A stretch of DNA of 47,026 nucleotides from a bacterium UBP6_UBA1209 (GTDB lineage: Bacteria > UBP6 > UBA1177): positions 490 to 47,515 of the forward strand of contig DBXP01000013.1 of NCBI GenBank assembly GCA_002309575.1, read 5' to 3'. Both the position numbers and the translations under genes were made by a program. This document shows, piece by piece, positions 31,359-39,366 of the stretch (within the stretch, counting starts at the first letter, position 1; the number at the start of each line of letters is the position of its first letter). The notes beneath the pieces are model-generated. The model did not search any database. It had not been told where the DNA came from and saw only the letters and a program-made list of their open reading frames with translations.

Positions 31359-32612
31359 TTATTCCGTTTCAGAGTCCGTGTCAGGCTCCTGCTCGGGTTC
31401 AGTGTCCGGCAGAGCCTCCTGGTCGTCGGAATCAGGTTGAGCCTCTGTATCGGGCTCTGTCTCAGGTGCGTCTCCCGGATCATACTTGACGCAGCGGACG
31501 AAGGATTCGTCACTCTTATCCCTCATTTTCACATTGGCTTCGCTGAAATTTACGCTCCATGCGAAGTCAGGGTCGCCGTCGACATCGGATGAAGACCAGA
31601 GCCAGACGCTCTCATCGCCGAGGATACTGTAATAGACCTCGTCGTTCTCTTTTTCCCCGCAGGTACAACTGTCGTTCCTGTCGCCGCTCGAGAGATGATC
31701 CGGAGCGGAAACACCGCACTCTCCGCCAGCCATGGAGCCGGGGCAGTCATGGATGAGCGTCCTTAGCTCGTTTATGTCCGGAAGCCTCCACTTCCACTCT
31801 TCAAAACCCTTTTCCGAAAGATTCGCGCAGAACTCCTCGGCTTCGCTCCATTTCTTCAGCTCGCCGGATATCGAAGACCATACGGTCCCGGTCGACCAGT
31901 CGTCCGACCAGTTTGTGCACGGTGCTCCGCTCGTCGGGCTGCACTGCAGCTTTCCTTCCAGCTCAAGAGCGATGAAGGTGTAAGCCGTGAAGTGGCCTGT
32001 AGTCATGTGCATCTCCGTTCCGGAAGCTGCGTTTGTCATCTGCATACCGTCGTCTGTCAGCATGATCGGATCGCCTCCGGCGCTGAGCATTATCGGGTCG
32101 CCTCCGGCAGCTGGAGTCGCATACAGTTCGCCTTTGTCGTTCAGCATGATCGGATCGCCTCCGGCAGTCATCATTATAGGATCGCCGCCAGCATCTCTTT
32201 TCATCGCTACACCCTTTTCGCTATAGCTCCACGCGCCTTTCGCCTCGCTGTAAACAGCAGCCGTTATGATCTTGTTCGCAATTTTCTCCTGGTTTTTCAT
32301 AGTGATGACGACAGGTTTCTTAAAAACCGTGCCGCTCGGTTCAAACTCGACGATCTTGCTGATCACGTGTTTGCCTTCAGTCCCCTTGTAACCCTTGGCG
32401 TCAACGATCGTCATCGTGATCTCCACATCCGAATCAAGAGCGCCGCCCGGGATATCTATCGACACGGAATTGTCGGAACTCGTGATGGTCCCGCCGTTTT
32501 TGGCTGAAATTTCCTTGACGACCTGTTTTGGGCCGCTGTCGCTTCCGCCGCCGCATGAAACCGCCATGCAGACAAAAAGAAGAAGACAAATCAAACTAGA
32601 AACGCGTTTCAT
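31359..32612 (-). CDS. Lipoprotein with ZU5-like domain, GGDPIM repeats, DUF1566 domain and acidic tail
   Basis: A 417-residue exported lipoprotein (lipobox Cys20). Residues 35-140 form a beta domain of ZU5-like pattern (VSIDIPGGALDSDVEITMT). A short segment then carries four GGDPIM motifs in two pairs. A DUF1566/Lcl domain follows (about 225-375; WKWRLPDINELRTLIHDCPG, then VWLWSSSDVDG and SFVRCVKY) with Cys pairs. The last 40 residues are Pro/Asp/Glu-rich (PDTEPEQEPDTDSETE). The ATG at 32612 has AAGGAGGTC just upstream. It heads an operon with rpe and nadC, an odd partnership. A surface or ligand-binding role is likely. Confidence 0.75.
   Translation of the reverse strand: MKRVSSLICLLLFVCMAVSCGGGSDSGPKQVVKEISAKNGGTITSSDNSVSIDIPGGALDSDVEITMTIVDAKGYKGTEGKHVISKIVEFEPSGTVFKKPVVITMKNQEKIANKIITAAVYSEAKGAWSYSEKGVAMKRDAGGDPIMMTAGGDPIMLNDKGELYATPAAGGDPIMLSAGGDPIMLTDDGMQMTNAASGTEMHMTTGHFTAYTFIALELEGKLQCSPTSGAPCTNWSDDWSTGTVWSSISGELKKWSEAEEFCANLSEKGFEEWKWRLPDINELRTLIHDCPGSMAGGECGVSAPDHLSSGDRNDSCTCGEKENDEVYYSILGDESVWLWSSSDVDGDPDFAWSVNFSEANVKMRDKSDESFVRCVKYDPGDAPETEPDTEAQPDSDDQEALPDTEPEQEPDTDSETE
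32058..32191 (-). repeat. In-frame repeats encoding AGGDPIM
   Basis: Four copies of a unit reading (reverse strand) GCCGGAGGCGATCC followed by GATCATG or a variant, in two pairs separated by a 33-base spacer. They are more alike than codon degeneracy requires, so the copies probably arose by recent duplication. Confidence 0.7.
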
Positions 32613-32698
32613 AATGACCTCCTTAAAGGAATTGTTTCGCGATATTTTTGGTATTTAATGTTTTTTTTCAATAAAAAATGGGGGCTGGATCATCTCCG

Positions 32699-34012
32699 CT
32701 ATTTTGTCCTCCGCATTCTGCAAATATAAAAAATATCTCTGTTTTCAGTAGCTTCACGAACAGTGTAATAACTCTTTTCCACTTCGAAGTTTTTGTGACC
32801 GGCGATGAAGCGGTCGATCTGGTCTATGCTCTCCTCTTTGGTGAAGGTGCAGACCGAAAAGACCAGTATCCCTCCTATTTTCACATACTTGCAGGCATTG
32901 TTCAAAATCTTTTCCGAAATCGAGGCCATCTTTGCCGAGTCCTTGTTGTTCTTCAGCCACTTGATCTCAGGGTGTCTGCGGATCGTCCCGAGAGCGCTGC
33001 ACGGCGCATCCAGAAGGACCCTGTCGAACCTCTCCTGCCAGTCGGGGTTGAAGGAGGCTCCGTCCTGCAGCTTCACGTCAATGTTCCGCCTTCCGTTCCT
33101 TACGATCGCCTCAGTCAGCATCGTAAGCCTGTTCGCGTTGACATCGGCGGCGGTAACGCGCCCGGAATCGCCGGTCAGATACGAGGCGAAGAGCGTCTTC
33201 CCGCCGGGAGCCGAACAGAGATCGAGGATCCTGTCGCCCGGTTCGATGCCGAGCTCGCAGACAGCCAGCTGCGAAGATTCATCCTGGATCGAGACGTTTT
33301 TGAACTCGCTGATTATCGAAAAATTCGCCGCCTTGTGGGTATAGACAGCGTATCTGCACTCCTTTGCCGGTTCGGCTTCGATCCCGCGTTCCCGCAGGCT
33401 TTCGATGACCTTTTCGCGTTCGCTCTCGTCGCCGTCGACACGCAGCGTGATACCGAGCGGACGGTTCACGATCTGAAGCAGGGTCTCGATATCGTCGCCG
33501 AAGCGTTCCGCCTGCCTTTTGAGCCTGACAAAGAGCCATGCCGGGATCGAATAGTAGGTCTGGAGAAACGCCTCGGAGTTGCCGCCGAAGTATTTTTCCA
33601 TATTTTCACGGGTCGGGCCCTGCCGCAGGATCTCGCGCAGGATGTAGTTCACAAAACCCGCCGTCCTCTCGTTCCCGCACCTCTTCGCAAGCTCGGCAGC
33701 CTCGAAAACTATAGTCGCCGGCTCCCGGTTGGACATAAAAATGATCTGGTAGAGCGAAACACGTATCAGGTCGAGCAGGTTGTCGTTGATGCGCTTGAGC
33801 GGCTTTTTGAAGACTCCGGAGATCCAGAAATCCAGGTGAGTCAGATTCCGGATCGTACCGTAGACGAGCTCGGTGATGAATCTTCGTTTAGGATAATCGA
33901 AGGGCGAAATCAGATCCGCCAGAAGTTCGTTGAGGAATAGCGACTGGTCGAGCACGACTCGGATAAGCGAGCTTGCAACCAGCCTCGGATCGCTGTTTTT
34001 TTTCCCGGTCAT
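32699..34012 (-). CDS. rsmB: 16S rRNA (cytosine-967 C5)-methyltransferase
   Basis: A 437-residue enzyme. An N-terminal NusB-like domain (about 1-145; SLIRVVLDQSLFLNELLAD, FITELVYGTIRN) is followed by an RsmB/NOP2 methyltransferase domain with LDLCSAPGGKT (SAM binding), DAPCSALGTIRR and SVCTFTKEE, where the last Cys is the catalytic nucleophile. It methylates a cytosine of 16S rRNA. The ATG at 34012 has GTGGAG 6 bases upstream and fits the family N-terminus. A longer frame to 34243 would run through the promoter and into the opposite DUF1846 gene. Confidence 0.9.
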   Translation of the reverse strand: MTGKKNSDPRLVASSLIRVVLDQSLFLNELLADLISPFDYPKRRFITELVYGTIRNLTHLDFWISGVFKKPLKRINDNLLDLIRVSLYQIIFMSNREPATIVFEAAELAKRCGNERTAGFVNYILREILRQGPTRENMEKYFGGNSEAFLQTYYSIPAWLFVRLKRQAERFGDDIETLLQIVNRPLGITLRVDGDESEREKVIESLRERGIEAEPAKECRYAVYTHKAANFSIISEFKNVSIQDESSQLAVCELGIEPGDRILDLCSAPGGKTLFASYLTGDSGRVTAADVNANRLTMLTEAIVRNGRRNIDVKLQDGASFNPDWQERFDRVLLDAPCSALGTIRRHPEIKWLKNNKDSAKMASISEKILNNACKYVKIGGILVFSVCTFTKEESIDQIDRFIAGHKNFEVEKSYYTVREATENRDIFYICRMRRTK

Positions 34013-34037
34013 CGAAAACTCCACAAAAGTTTTTATG

Positions 34038-34065
34038 TATATAGCACGCTTTCGGAATTTGTAAA
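34038..34065 (-). promoter_or_regulatory. Promoter of rsmB
   Basis: On the reverse strand, TTTACA (34065-34060), a 16-base spacer and TATATA (34043-34038). The opposite promoter begins 8 bases away. Confidence 0.55.
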
Positions 34066-34072
34066 AAAGAGT

Positions 34073-34100
34073 TTGCATTAAATCCGAAATGAGGTATAGC
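34073..34100 (+). promoter_or_regulatory. Promoter of the DUF1846 gene
   Basis: TTGCAT (34073-34078), a 16-base spacer and TATAGC (34095-34100). It is back to back with the rsmB promoter. Confidence 0.55.
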
Positions 34101-34154
34101 AAATCCCCGGATGTCATCATCCAACTTTTTTTTCTTAAAAAAATGGAGATATTC

Positions 34155-35672
34155 ATGGCAAACCGGATCGGCTTCGACAACGAAAAGTACCTTAACGAAC
34201 AATCAGCGGCGATCCTAGAACGGGTCAAGCTTTTCAACAACAAGCTCTACCTCGAGTTCGGCGGAAAGATCGTCTGCGACTACCATGCGGCCAGGGTCCT
34301 GCCCGGCTTCGACCCGAACGTAAAGCTGACACTTCTGCAGAGGATCAAGGATGACGCAGAGATCATAATGTGCATCTACGCAGGCGACATCGAAAAGAAG
34401 AAGATCCGTGCGGACTTCGGGATCTCTTACGACTTCGACGTCATGCGCACGATCGACTGCTTCACCGACCTCGGGATAGTCGTCAGGGCCGTCGTGATCA
34501 CCCGTTTCGAGGGACAGCCGGCGGCGATCGCCTTCAAAAACAAGCTTGAAAGACGCGGGATCAAGGTCTACACCCACTCCTTCACTAAGGGTTATCCGAC
34601 CAACATCGACCTTGTCGTAAGCTCCGAAGGCTACGGTAAAAACAGCTACATCGAAACCGAAAAGCCGATAGTTGTCGTCACGGGTCCCGGTCCTGGAAGC
34701 GGCAAGCTCGCGACCTGTCTGAGCCAGCTTTACCACGAGAACCAGCGCGGCGTGAATGCGGGATATGCGAAGTTCGAGACCTTCCCGATCTGGAACCTGC
34801 CTCTGAAGCACCTTGTCAACGTTGCGTACGAAGCGGCTACCTGCGAGCTGAAGGATGTCAACATGATCGACCACTACCACATGGAGGCATACGGAGAGGC
34901 GACGGTCAACTACAACCGCGACCTTGACGCCTTCCCGCTGGTCAAGCGCATCATCGAAAAGATCACCGGCAAGCCCTCGATCTACAAATCGCCGACCGAC
35001 ATGGGCGTAAACCGCGCCGGCTTCGGGATCATAGACAACGCAGTCGTTGAAGAGGCTGCGAAACAGGAGATCATCCGCAGGTACTACAAATATGCCTGCG
35101 AATACGCAATGGGCCTCACAGACCGTGAAACCGCGGAACGTGCCGAGAGGATCATGAACGAAATCGGCGCGAAACCCTCTGACAGGAACGTCGTCGAGCT
35201 TGCAAAAAAGGCGGCTTTCGACGCAAAGCTGAACAACAAGGGAGTCGACGGGATAATCTGCGGCGCGGCGATCGAGCTTCCCGACGGGGAGACCATCATG
35301 GCGAGCAATTCAGAGCTGCTCCACACGGCGTCCGCCCTGGTGCTCAAGGCGGCAAAAACACTTGCAAAAATTCCCAAAGAGATCCCGCTTATCCAGCGGA
35401 ACATCATTGAATCGGTAGGATACCTTAAAAAGAATATTCTCGGCGGGACGAGCGAAAGCCTCGACCTCGAAGAGACTCTGATAGCACTCTCGATCAGCGC
35501 GATCACCAACCCGACAGCTGCCTTCGCGCTGGAAAAGCTCAACATGCTCAACGGGGCTGACGTCCACATGACGCTGATGCCGACTCCGGGAGATGCTGCC
35601 GGATTCAGAAAGCTCGGGATAAACGTAACGACCGAACCTAAATTCGCCTCAAAGCATCTATTTGACGACTGA
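34155..35672 (+). CDS. DUF1846 family protein
   Basis: A 505-residue protein, the usual length for the DUF1846 family (structures exist but the function is unknown). Family segments are GFDNEKYLNEQSAAILERV, LYLEFGGKIVCDYHAARVLPG, VVVTGPGPGSGKLATCLSQL (a P-loop-like element near residue 190) and ADVHMTLMPTPGDAAGFRKL. The ATG at 34155 has GGAG 6 bases upstream. It is probably a cytoplasmic nucleotide-binding enzyme, given the glycine-rich loop; that is inference. It overlaps the ThiF-like gene tail to tail by 15 bases. Confidence 0.88.
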   Translation: MANRIGFDNEKYLNEQSAAILERVKLFNNKLYLEFGGKIVCDYHAARVLPGFDPNVKLTLLQRIKDDAEIIMCIYAGDIEKKKIRADFGISYDFDVMRTIDCFTDLGIVVRAVVITRFEGQPAAIAFKNKLERRGIKVYTHSFTKGYPTNIDLVVSSEGYGKNSYIETEKPIVVVTGPGPGSGKLATCLSQLYHENQRGVNAGYAKFETFPIWNLPLKHLVNVAYEAATCELKDVNMIDHYHMEAYGEATVNYNRDLDAFPLVKRIIEKITGKPSIYKSPTDMGVNRAGFGIIDNAVVEEAAKQEIIRRYYKYACEYAMGLTDRETAERAERIMNEIGAKPSDRNVVELAKKAAFDAKLNNKGVDGIICGAAIELPDGETIMASNSELLHTASALVLKAAKTLAKIPKEIPLIQRNIIESVGYLKKNILGGTSESLDLEETLIALSISAITNPTAAFALEKLNMLNGADVHMTLMPTPGDAAGFRKLGINVTTEPKFASKHLFDD

Positions 35673-36254
35673 TTCCGTCATGATTTTTATCGCAGTCATC
35701 GCCTCGAGCTGGGCGACGATCGCGACCTTCGGCGCAATGAATCCCTCACTTGCATCGCTCTTCCCGTCTCCGCAAAGGTATATGTTTCCGATTTTGCGGA
35801 CTTTGATATCCTCGAAACTGCCTATTCCGGCGACTCCGCTTCCGCAGACGACAGGTTTTCCGGGACAGAGCTCGCTCCACCTGTCGATCAGCCAGAGCTT
35901 TGCCTCGGCACTGTCAAAAGCCTCGATCAGGATATCGGCGCCCTCAAAAAAACGCCCGACATTCGAATCGACGAGCTTTTCGTCAAATACCTCGAGCCCG
36001 ACCTCGGGGTTGATCCGTCTCAAAATCGCGGCAAGAGAGGGGGACTTCGGCTTGTCGACGTCATTCAGGAAAAAGTGCTGACGGTTCAGGTTGCACTCCT
36101 CGACATTGTCGAAATCGGCCAGTTTGAGCCTTGTTGCACCTGTCCTTACGAGCGAAACCGCGATATTCGAACCGAGTCCGCCGCAGCCCGCAACGGCAAT
36201 ACAGAATTTTTGAAGCTGCTCAGCTACGCCCTTGACATTTCTTGATAAATCCAT
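35658..36254 (-). CDS. Short ThiF/MoeB-like adenylyltransferase
   Basis: A 198-residue E1-like protein that activates the C-terminus of a sulfur-carrier protein with ATP. It has the nucleotide loop AVAGCGGLGSN, the Asp motif LKLADFDNVEECNLNRQ and a kept Arg. It lacks the paired CxxC zinc motif of full-length ThiF/MoeB and is shorter than usual (about 250 residues), matching the short form sometimes annotated as ThiF in anaerobes. No thiS, thiG or thiH gene is nearby, so the partner is unknown. The ATG at 36254 follows GAGGTGAGGGA. Confidence 0.8.
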   Translation of the reverse strand: MDLSRNVKGVAEQLQKFCIAVAGCGGLGSNIAVSLVRTGATRLKLADFDNVEECNLNRQHFFLNDVDKPKSPSLAAILRRINPEVGLEVFDEKLVDSNVGRFFEGADILIEAFDSAEAKLWLIDRWSELCPGKPVVCGSGVAGIGSFEDIKVRKIGNIYLCGDGKSDASEGFIAPKVAIVAQLEAMTAIKIMTESVVK

Positions 36255-36314
36255 TCCCTCACCTCCCCGGCAAATTTTTATAACTGCAAAATCTTCAAGC
36301 CCGAACTCAAAAAC

Positions 36315-36343
36315 TTGAATAGCCCCTTTAATTACTATATAGT
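36315..36343 (+). promoter_or_regulatory. Promoter of prs
   Basis: TTGAAT (36315-36320), a 17-base spacer and TATAGT (36338-36343), 44 bases before the prs ATG. Confidence 0.65.
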
Positions 36344-36386
36344 TACCATTTTTTCAACTCTACGTTTATTTTTACCGGAGGAGAAA

Positions 36387-37397
36387 ATGAGCTTGGACAG
36401 AGGTCAGCTAGGAATCATCGCATGTAATTCAGGAAAGCCGTTTGTCGGCAAAATGGTCGAGTATCTTCAGCAGAAATTCGTAAATTTCAGGTACATCAAG
36501 ACGACTGAGACCCACTTCGCAAACGGAGAGATCAAAACGTCGATCGACGAACCGATCCGCGGAATGGACATCTACATCGTCCAGCTGATGGACGATCCTT
36601 TGAGCGACTACTCTGTAAACGACAACCTGATGGCTCTGGCGACAGCCGTAAACGCTGCCTACAACAGCGACGCAAGCACGATCACCGCAGTTATCCCGCA
36701 GTTCCCGAACGCACGTCAGGAGCGCAGGAAGGGGCGTGAAAGCGTAACGGCTTCGATGGTTGCTTCTTTCATCGAGGCAAGCGGAGCCTCCCGCGTCCTC
36801 ACGATCGATATCCACGCAGAGGCGATCGCCGGCTTCTTCCATCACGCAAGGCTTGACAACCTGCACGCCTCGCACCAGCTGATGAAGTCAATGCGCAAGA
36901 GGAACCTCATCACCGAGCAGACTGTCGTTGTCGCGCCCGATGTAGGCTCTGCAGAGACCGCAAGATACTATTCCCGCGAACTCGGGACCGATATGGCGAT
37001 GATCGTCAAGGAGCGTGACTACTCAAAAGCTTCGGTCGTTATCGACGCCAAGCTTGTCGGAGACGTCAAAGGGCGCAACGTCGTCATCGTCGACGACATG
37101 ATCGCGACCGGCGGCACTCTTATCGCGGCCTGCCAGACACTGAAGGATTTCGGCGCGGAAAACATCGACGTATTCTGCACGTTCCCCTTCTTCAACGGCA
37201 GTGCCATCGAAAAGCTCGACGAGGCTTGCAAGTCGGGAGCTATCCGCAGCGTGACGGGCACGAACGCGGTCTGGCGCGGCACAGAGTTTGCAGCAGAGCA
37301 TCCGTGGTATCACGAAGTTGATGTCGCAAGGCTCTTCGGAAAGGTTATTTTGACGATCAACCATATGGAATCTATAGCAAATATGCTTGAAAACTGA
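36387..37397 (+). CDS. prs: Ribose-phosphate pyrophosphokinase
   Basis: A 336-residue enzyme that makes PRPP from ribose 5-phosphate and ATP for nucleotide, His, Trp and NAD synthesis. It carries the N-terminal FANGEIK segment, VIPQFPNARQERRKGRE, the DIHAEAIAGFF segment, and the PRPP-binding loop VVIVDDMIATGGTLIAA. It is slightly longer than the typical 315 residues. The ATG at 36387 has GGAGGAG (36377-36383) upstream. An in-frame upstream start would lie in the promoter. NadC in this window uses its product. Confidence 0.93.
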   Translation: MSLDRGQLGIIACNSGKPFVGKMVEYLQQKFVNFRYIKTTETHFANGEIKTSIDEPIRGMDIYIVQLMDDPLSDYSVNDNLMALATAVNAAYNSDASTITAVIPQFPNARQERRKGRESVTASMVASFIEASGASRVLTIDIHAEAIAGFFHHARLDNLHASHQLMKSMRKRNLITEQTVVVAPDVGSAETARYYSRELGTDMAMIVKERDYSKASVVIDAKLVGDVKGRNVVIVDDMIATGGTLIAACQTLKDFGAENIDVFCTFPFFNGSAIEKLDEACKSGAIRSVTGTNAVWRGTEFAAEHPWYHEVDVARLFGKVILTINHMESIANMLEN

Positions 37398-37421
37398 CAT
37401 TAATTCTAATTGGAGGGAAAA

Positions 37422-38429
37422 ATGCGTCGTTTTGTAATTTTTTGCTTTATTTTCGTTTCCTTCTTCTGCTTGATGGCGGAAGAGGCCGCTCCGGCTGCAG
37501 ATGCGAACGCCGAAGCAGCGAACTCGACCGAGGCGGCACCGGCTGAACCGCACCACTTCATCTACTTCAAGCCGAAACTTTCGGTCAGCTTCCTCAACAA
37601 CCACTCCGTTTCCGGCAAAACGGACGGTATCTATTTCCAGACGGATCTGGACATCGTCTTCAACTACAAGTACGTCATGAACATCCACGAATTCCTCGGC
37701 GACCTCAACCTCAAAGAGGGTCTCAGCTACACTCCGATGTTCAGCGGCCTCGTTATCGCATCCGATCTTTTCAAGGTCGATGCACGTTATAACGCAATGT
37801 TCCACAAGTATGTAGGTTTCTACGCAAAGGCTGGTCTCGAGACCCACTTCTTCCCGGGATATGACTACCGTTCAGACGAAACGGCATACACCGTTGCAGG
37901 GACCAAGAAATCAGGGACCACCAAGAAGTTCAAACTCACTCCTTCCGGGCTTCCTCTTTACCTTACACAGGGCGCAGGTATCTTCACACGTCCGCTCGAC
38001 AAAGAGTATGCAAACCTTGAAATCGCACTCGGTCTTGCAGCCAGAGAAGTTGTAGTCGGCGACTCTCTCGTTGTTGACGACGACGGCGGCACCGACGAGC
38101 GCGAAGTTTCCGAGCTTACCAACATTTACGATGCCGGCGGCGAGCTTACCGTTACCTTCAAAGGCATGGCTGAGCAGAACAAAATCGCCTACGAGCTCAT
38201 GGTCAGAGCCATGATGCCCTTCTACAGCAAGGACAGGGCGGAAAGAGACCTCACATGGGGTGACCTTTTCCAGCTTGAAGCAAAGGCAAGAGTTGATTTC
38301 AACGTCAACAAATACCTCGCTTTCTACTACGAGTTCAACCTGAAGAGAGACTTCCAGATCATCAAAAAGTGGCAGATGACCAACGGCCTCTACCTCTCGC
38401 TCTACTACGAACTCGACAAAAAAATGTAA
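37422..38429 (+). CDS. Outer-membrane beta-barrel protein (DUF3078-like)
   Basis: A 335-residue protein with a cleavable signal peptide (RRFVIFCFIFVSFFCLMA), an Ala/Glu/Pro-rich spacer, then alternating aromatic beta-strands (FIYFKPKLSVSFLNNHSV, YVGFYAKAGLETHFFPGY, LYLTQGAGIFTRPLDKEYA) and a last strand ending YLSLYYELDKKM. The order of segments resembles DUF3078 barrels of Gram-negative anaerobes; I hold that loosely. The ATG at 37422 has GGAGG 6 bases upstream; an earlier in-frame start lies inside the binding site. It lies 24 bases after prs, with which it may be co-transcribed. Confidence 0.75.
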   Translation: MRRFVIFCFIFVSFFCLMAEEAAPAADANAEAANSTEAAPAEPHHFIYFKPKLSVSFLNNHSVSGKTDGIYFQTDLDIVFNYKYVMNIHEFLGDLNLKEGLSYTPMFSGLVIASDLFKVDARYNAMFHKYVGFYAKAGLETHFFPGYDYRSDETAYTVAGTKKSGTTKKFKLTPSGLPLYLTQGAGIFTRPLDKEYANLEIALGLAAREVVVGDSLVVDDDGGTDEREVSELTNIYDAGGELTVTFKGMAEQNKIAYELMVRAMMPFYSKDRAERDLTWGDLFQLEAKARVDFNVNKYLAFYYEFNLKRDFQIIKKWQMTNGLYLSLYYELDKKM

Positions 38430-38508
38430 TAGATCCGCTATCTTAGTTTAATCTTTCAAAATTTTTCTTTAGCTTTACAATTCACCGGTATATTCGTTTG
38501 GAGGTCAA

Positions 38509-39366
38509 ATGAAACTCATCGGTGCACATGTATCCGCCTCGGGAGGCCTTGAAAACGCCCCGCTCAACGCAAAAAATATCGGCGCGAACGCCTTCGCCCT
38601 CTTTACCAAAAATCAAAGGCAGTGGTTTTCGCCTGCGCTCGGAGATGCGGCGGTAAAAGCCTTCATGGAGGCCTGCGTAAAGTACGGTTTTACGGCAGAT
38701 TCGATCCTGCCGCACGACAGCTACCTTATAAATCTCGGACATCCCGCCTCTGATGGGCTTGAAAAATCACGCACTTCATTCAACGAAGAGATGAAGCGCT
38801 GCGAGCTTTTAGGCCTCGACAGACTGAACTTCCATCCGGGAAGCCACCTGAAGGAGATTTCCGAAAGCGATTCCCTTGCCCGCGTCGCCGAATCGATAAA
38901 CATCGCGCTCGAGAGGACTCACGGAGTCACTGCAGTCATCGAAAACACTGCCGGCCAGGGGTCGAATTTAGGCTACAAATTCGAGCATCTTGCCGGAATC
39001 ATTGACAAAGTCGAAGACAAATCGAGAGTCGGAGTCTGCATCGACACATGCCATGCCTTTGCCGCCGGCTACGACCTCAAAACCGCGGCTGACTGTGAAA
39101 AGACATTTGCGGAATTTGACCGGATAGTCGGGTTCAGGTATCTGAAGGGGATGCACCTCAACGACGCAAAGAAGGATGTCGGAAGCCATGTCGACAGACA
39201 CGAATCTATCGGGCTCGGCATGATAGGCATCGAATGCTTCAAGTGGCTGATTTCTCAGGATTTTACAGACAACATTCCCCTAATTCTCGAAACACCGGAC
39301 GAAGAGAAATGGGCTGAAGAGATCGCCATGCTCCGGAGCTTCGAAGCAAAACAGGAGGCAAAATGA
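38509..39366 (+). CDS. nfo: Endonuclease IV (AP endonuclease)
   Basis: A 285-residue TIM-barrel zinc enzyme that cuts DNA at abasic sites. It carries the family pieces IGAHVSASGGLENAPLNAK, FALFTKNQRQW, HDSYLINLGHP, VIENTAGQG, GVCIDTCHAFAAGYD and HLNDAKKDVGSHVDRHESIG, with the His/Glu/Asp metal ligands in place. The ATG at 38509 has GGAGG 4 bases upstream. Its stop overlaps the start of the Card1-like nuclease gene (ATGA), and that gene's strong AGGAGG site lies in the last nfo codons, so the two proteins are made together. Confidence 0.95.
   Translation: MKLIGAHVSASGGLENAPLNAKNIGANAFALFTKNQRQWFSPALGDAAVKAFMEACVKYGFTADSILPHDSYLINLGHPASDGLEKSRTSFNEEMKRCELLGLDRLNFHPGSHLKEISESDSLARVAESINIALERTHGVTAVIENTAGQGSNLGYKFEHLAGIIDKVEDKSRVGVCIDTCHAFAAGYDLKTAADCEKTFAEFDRIVGFRYLKGMHLNDAKKDVGSHVDRHESIGLGMIGIECFKWLISQDFTDNIPLILETPDEEKWAEEIAMLRSFEAKQEAK

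Noticed and set aside
32678..33940. 420-codon frame antisense to rsmB
   Set aside because: The opposite strand encodes all RsmB motifs; this frame has no family match or binding site.
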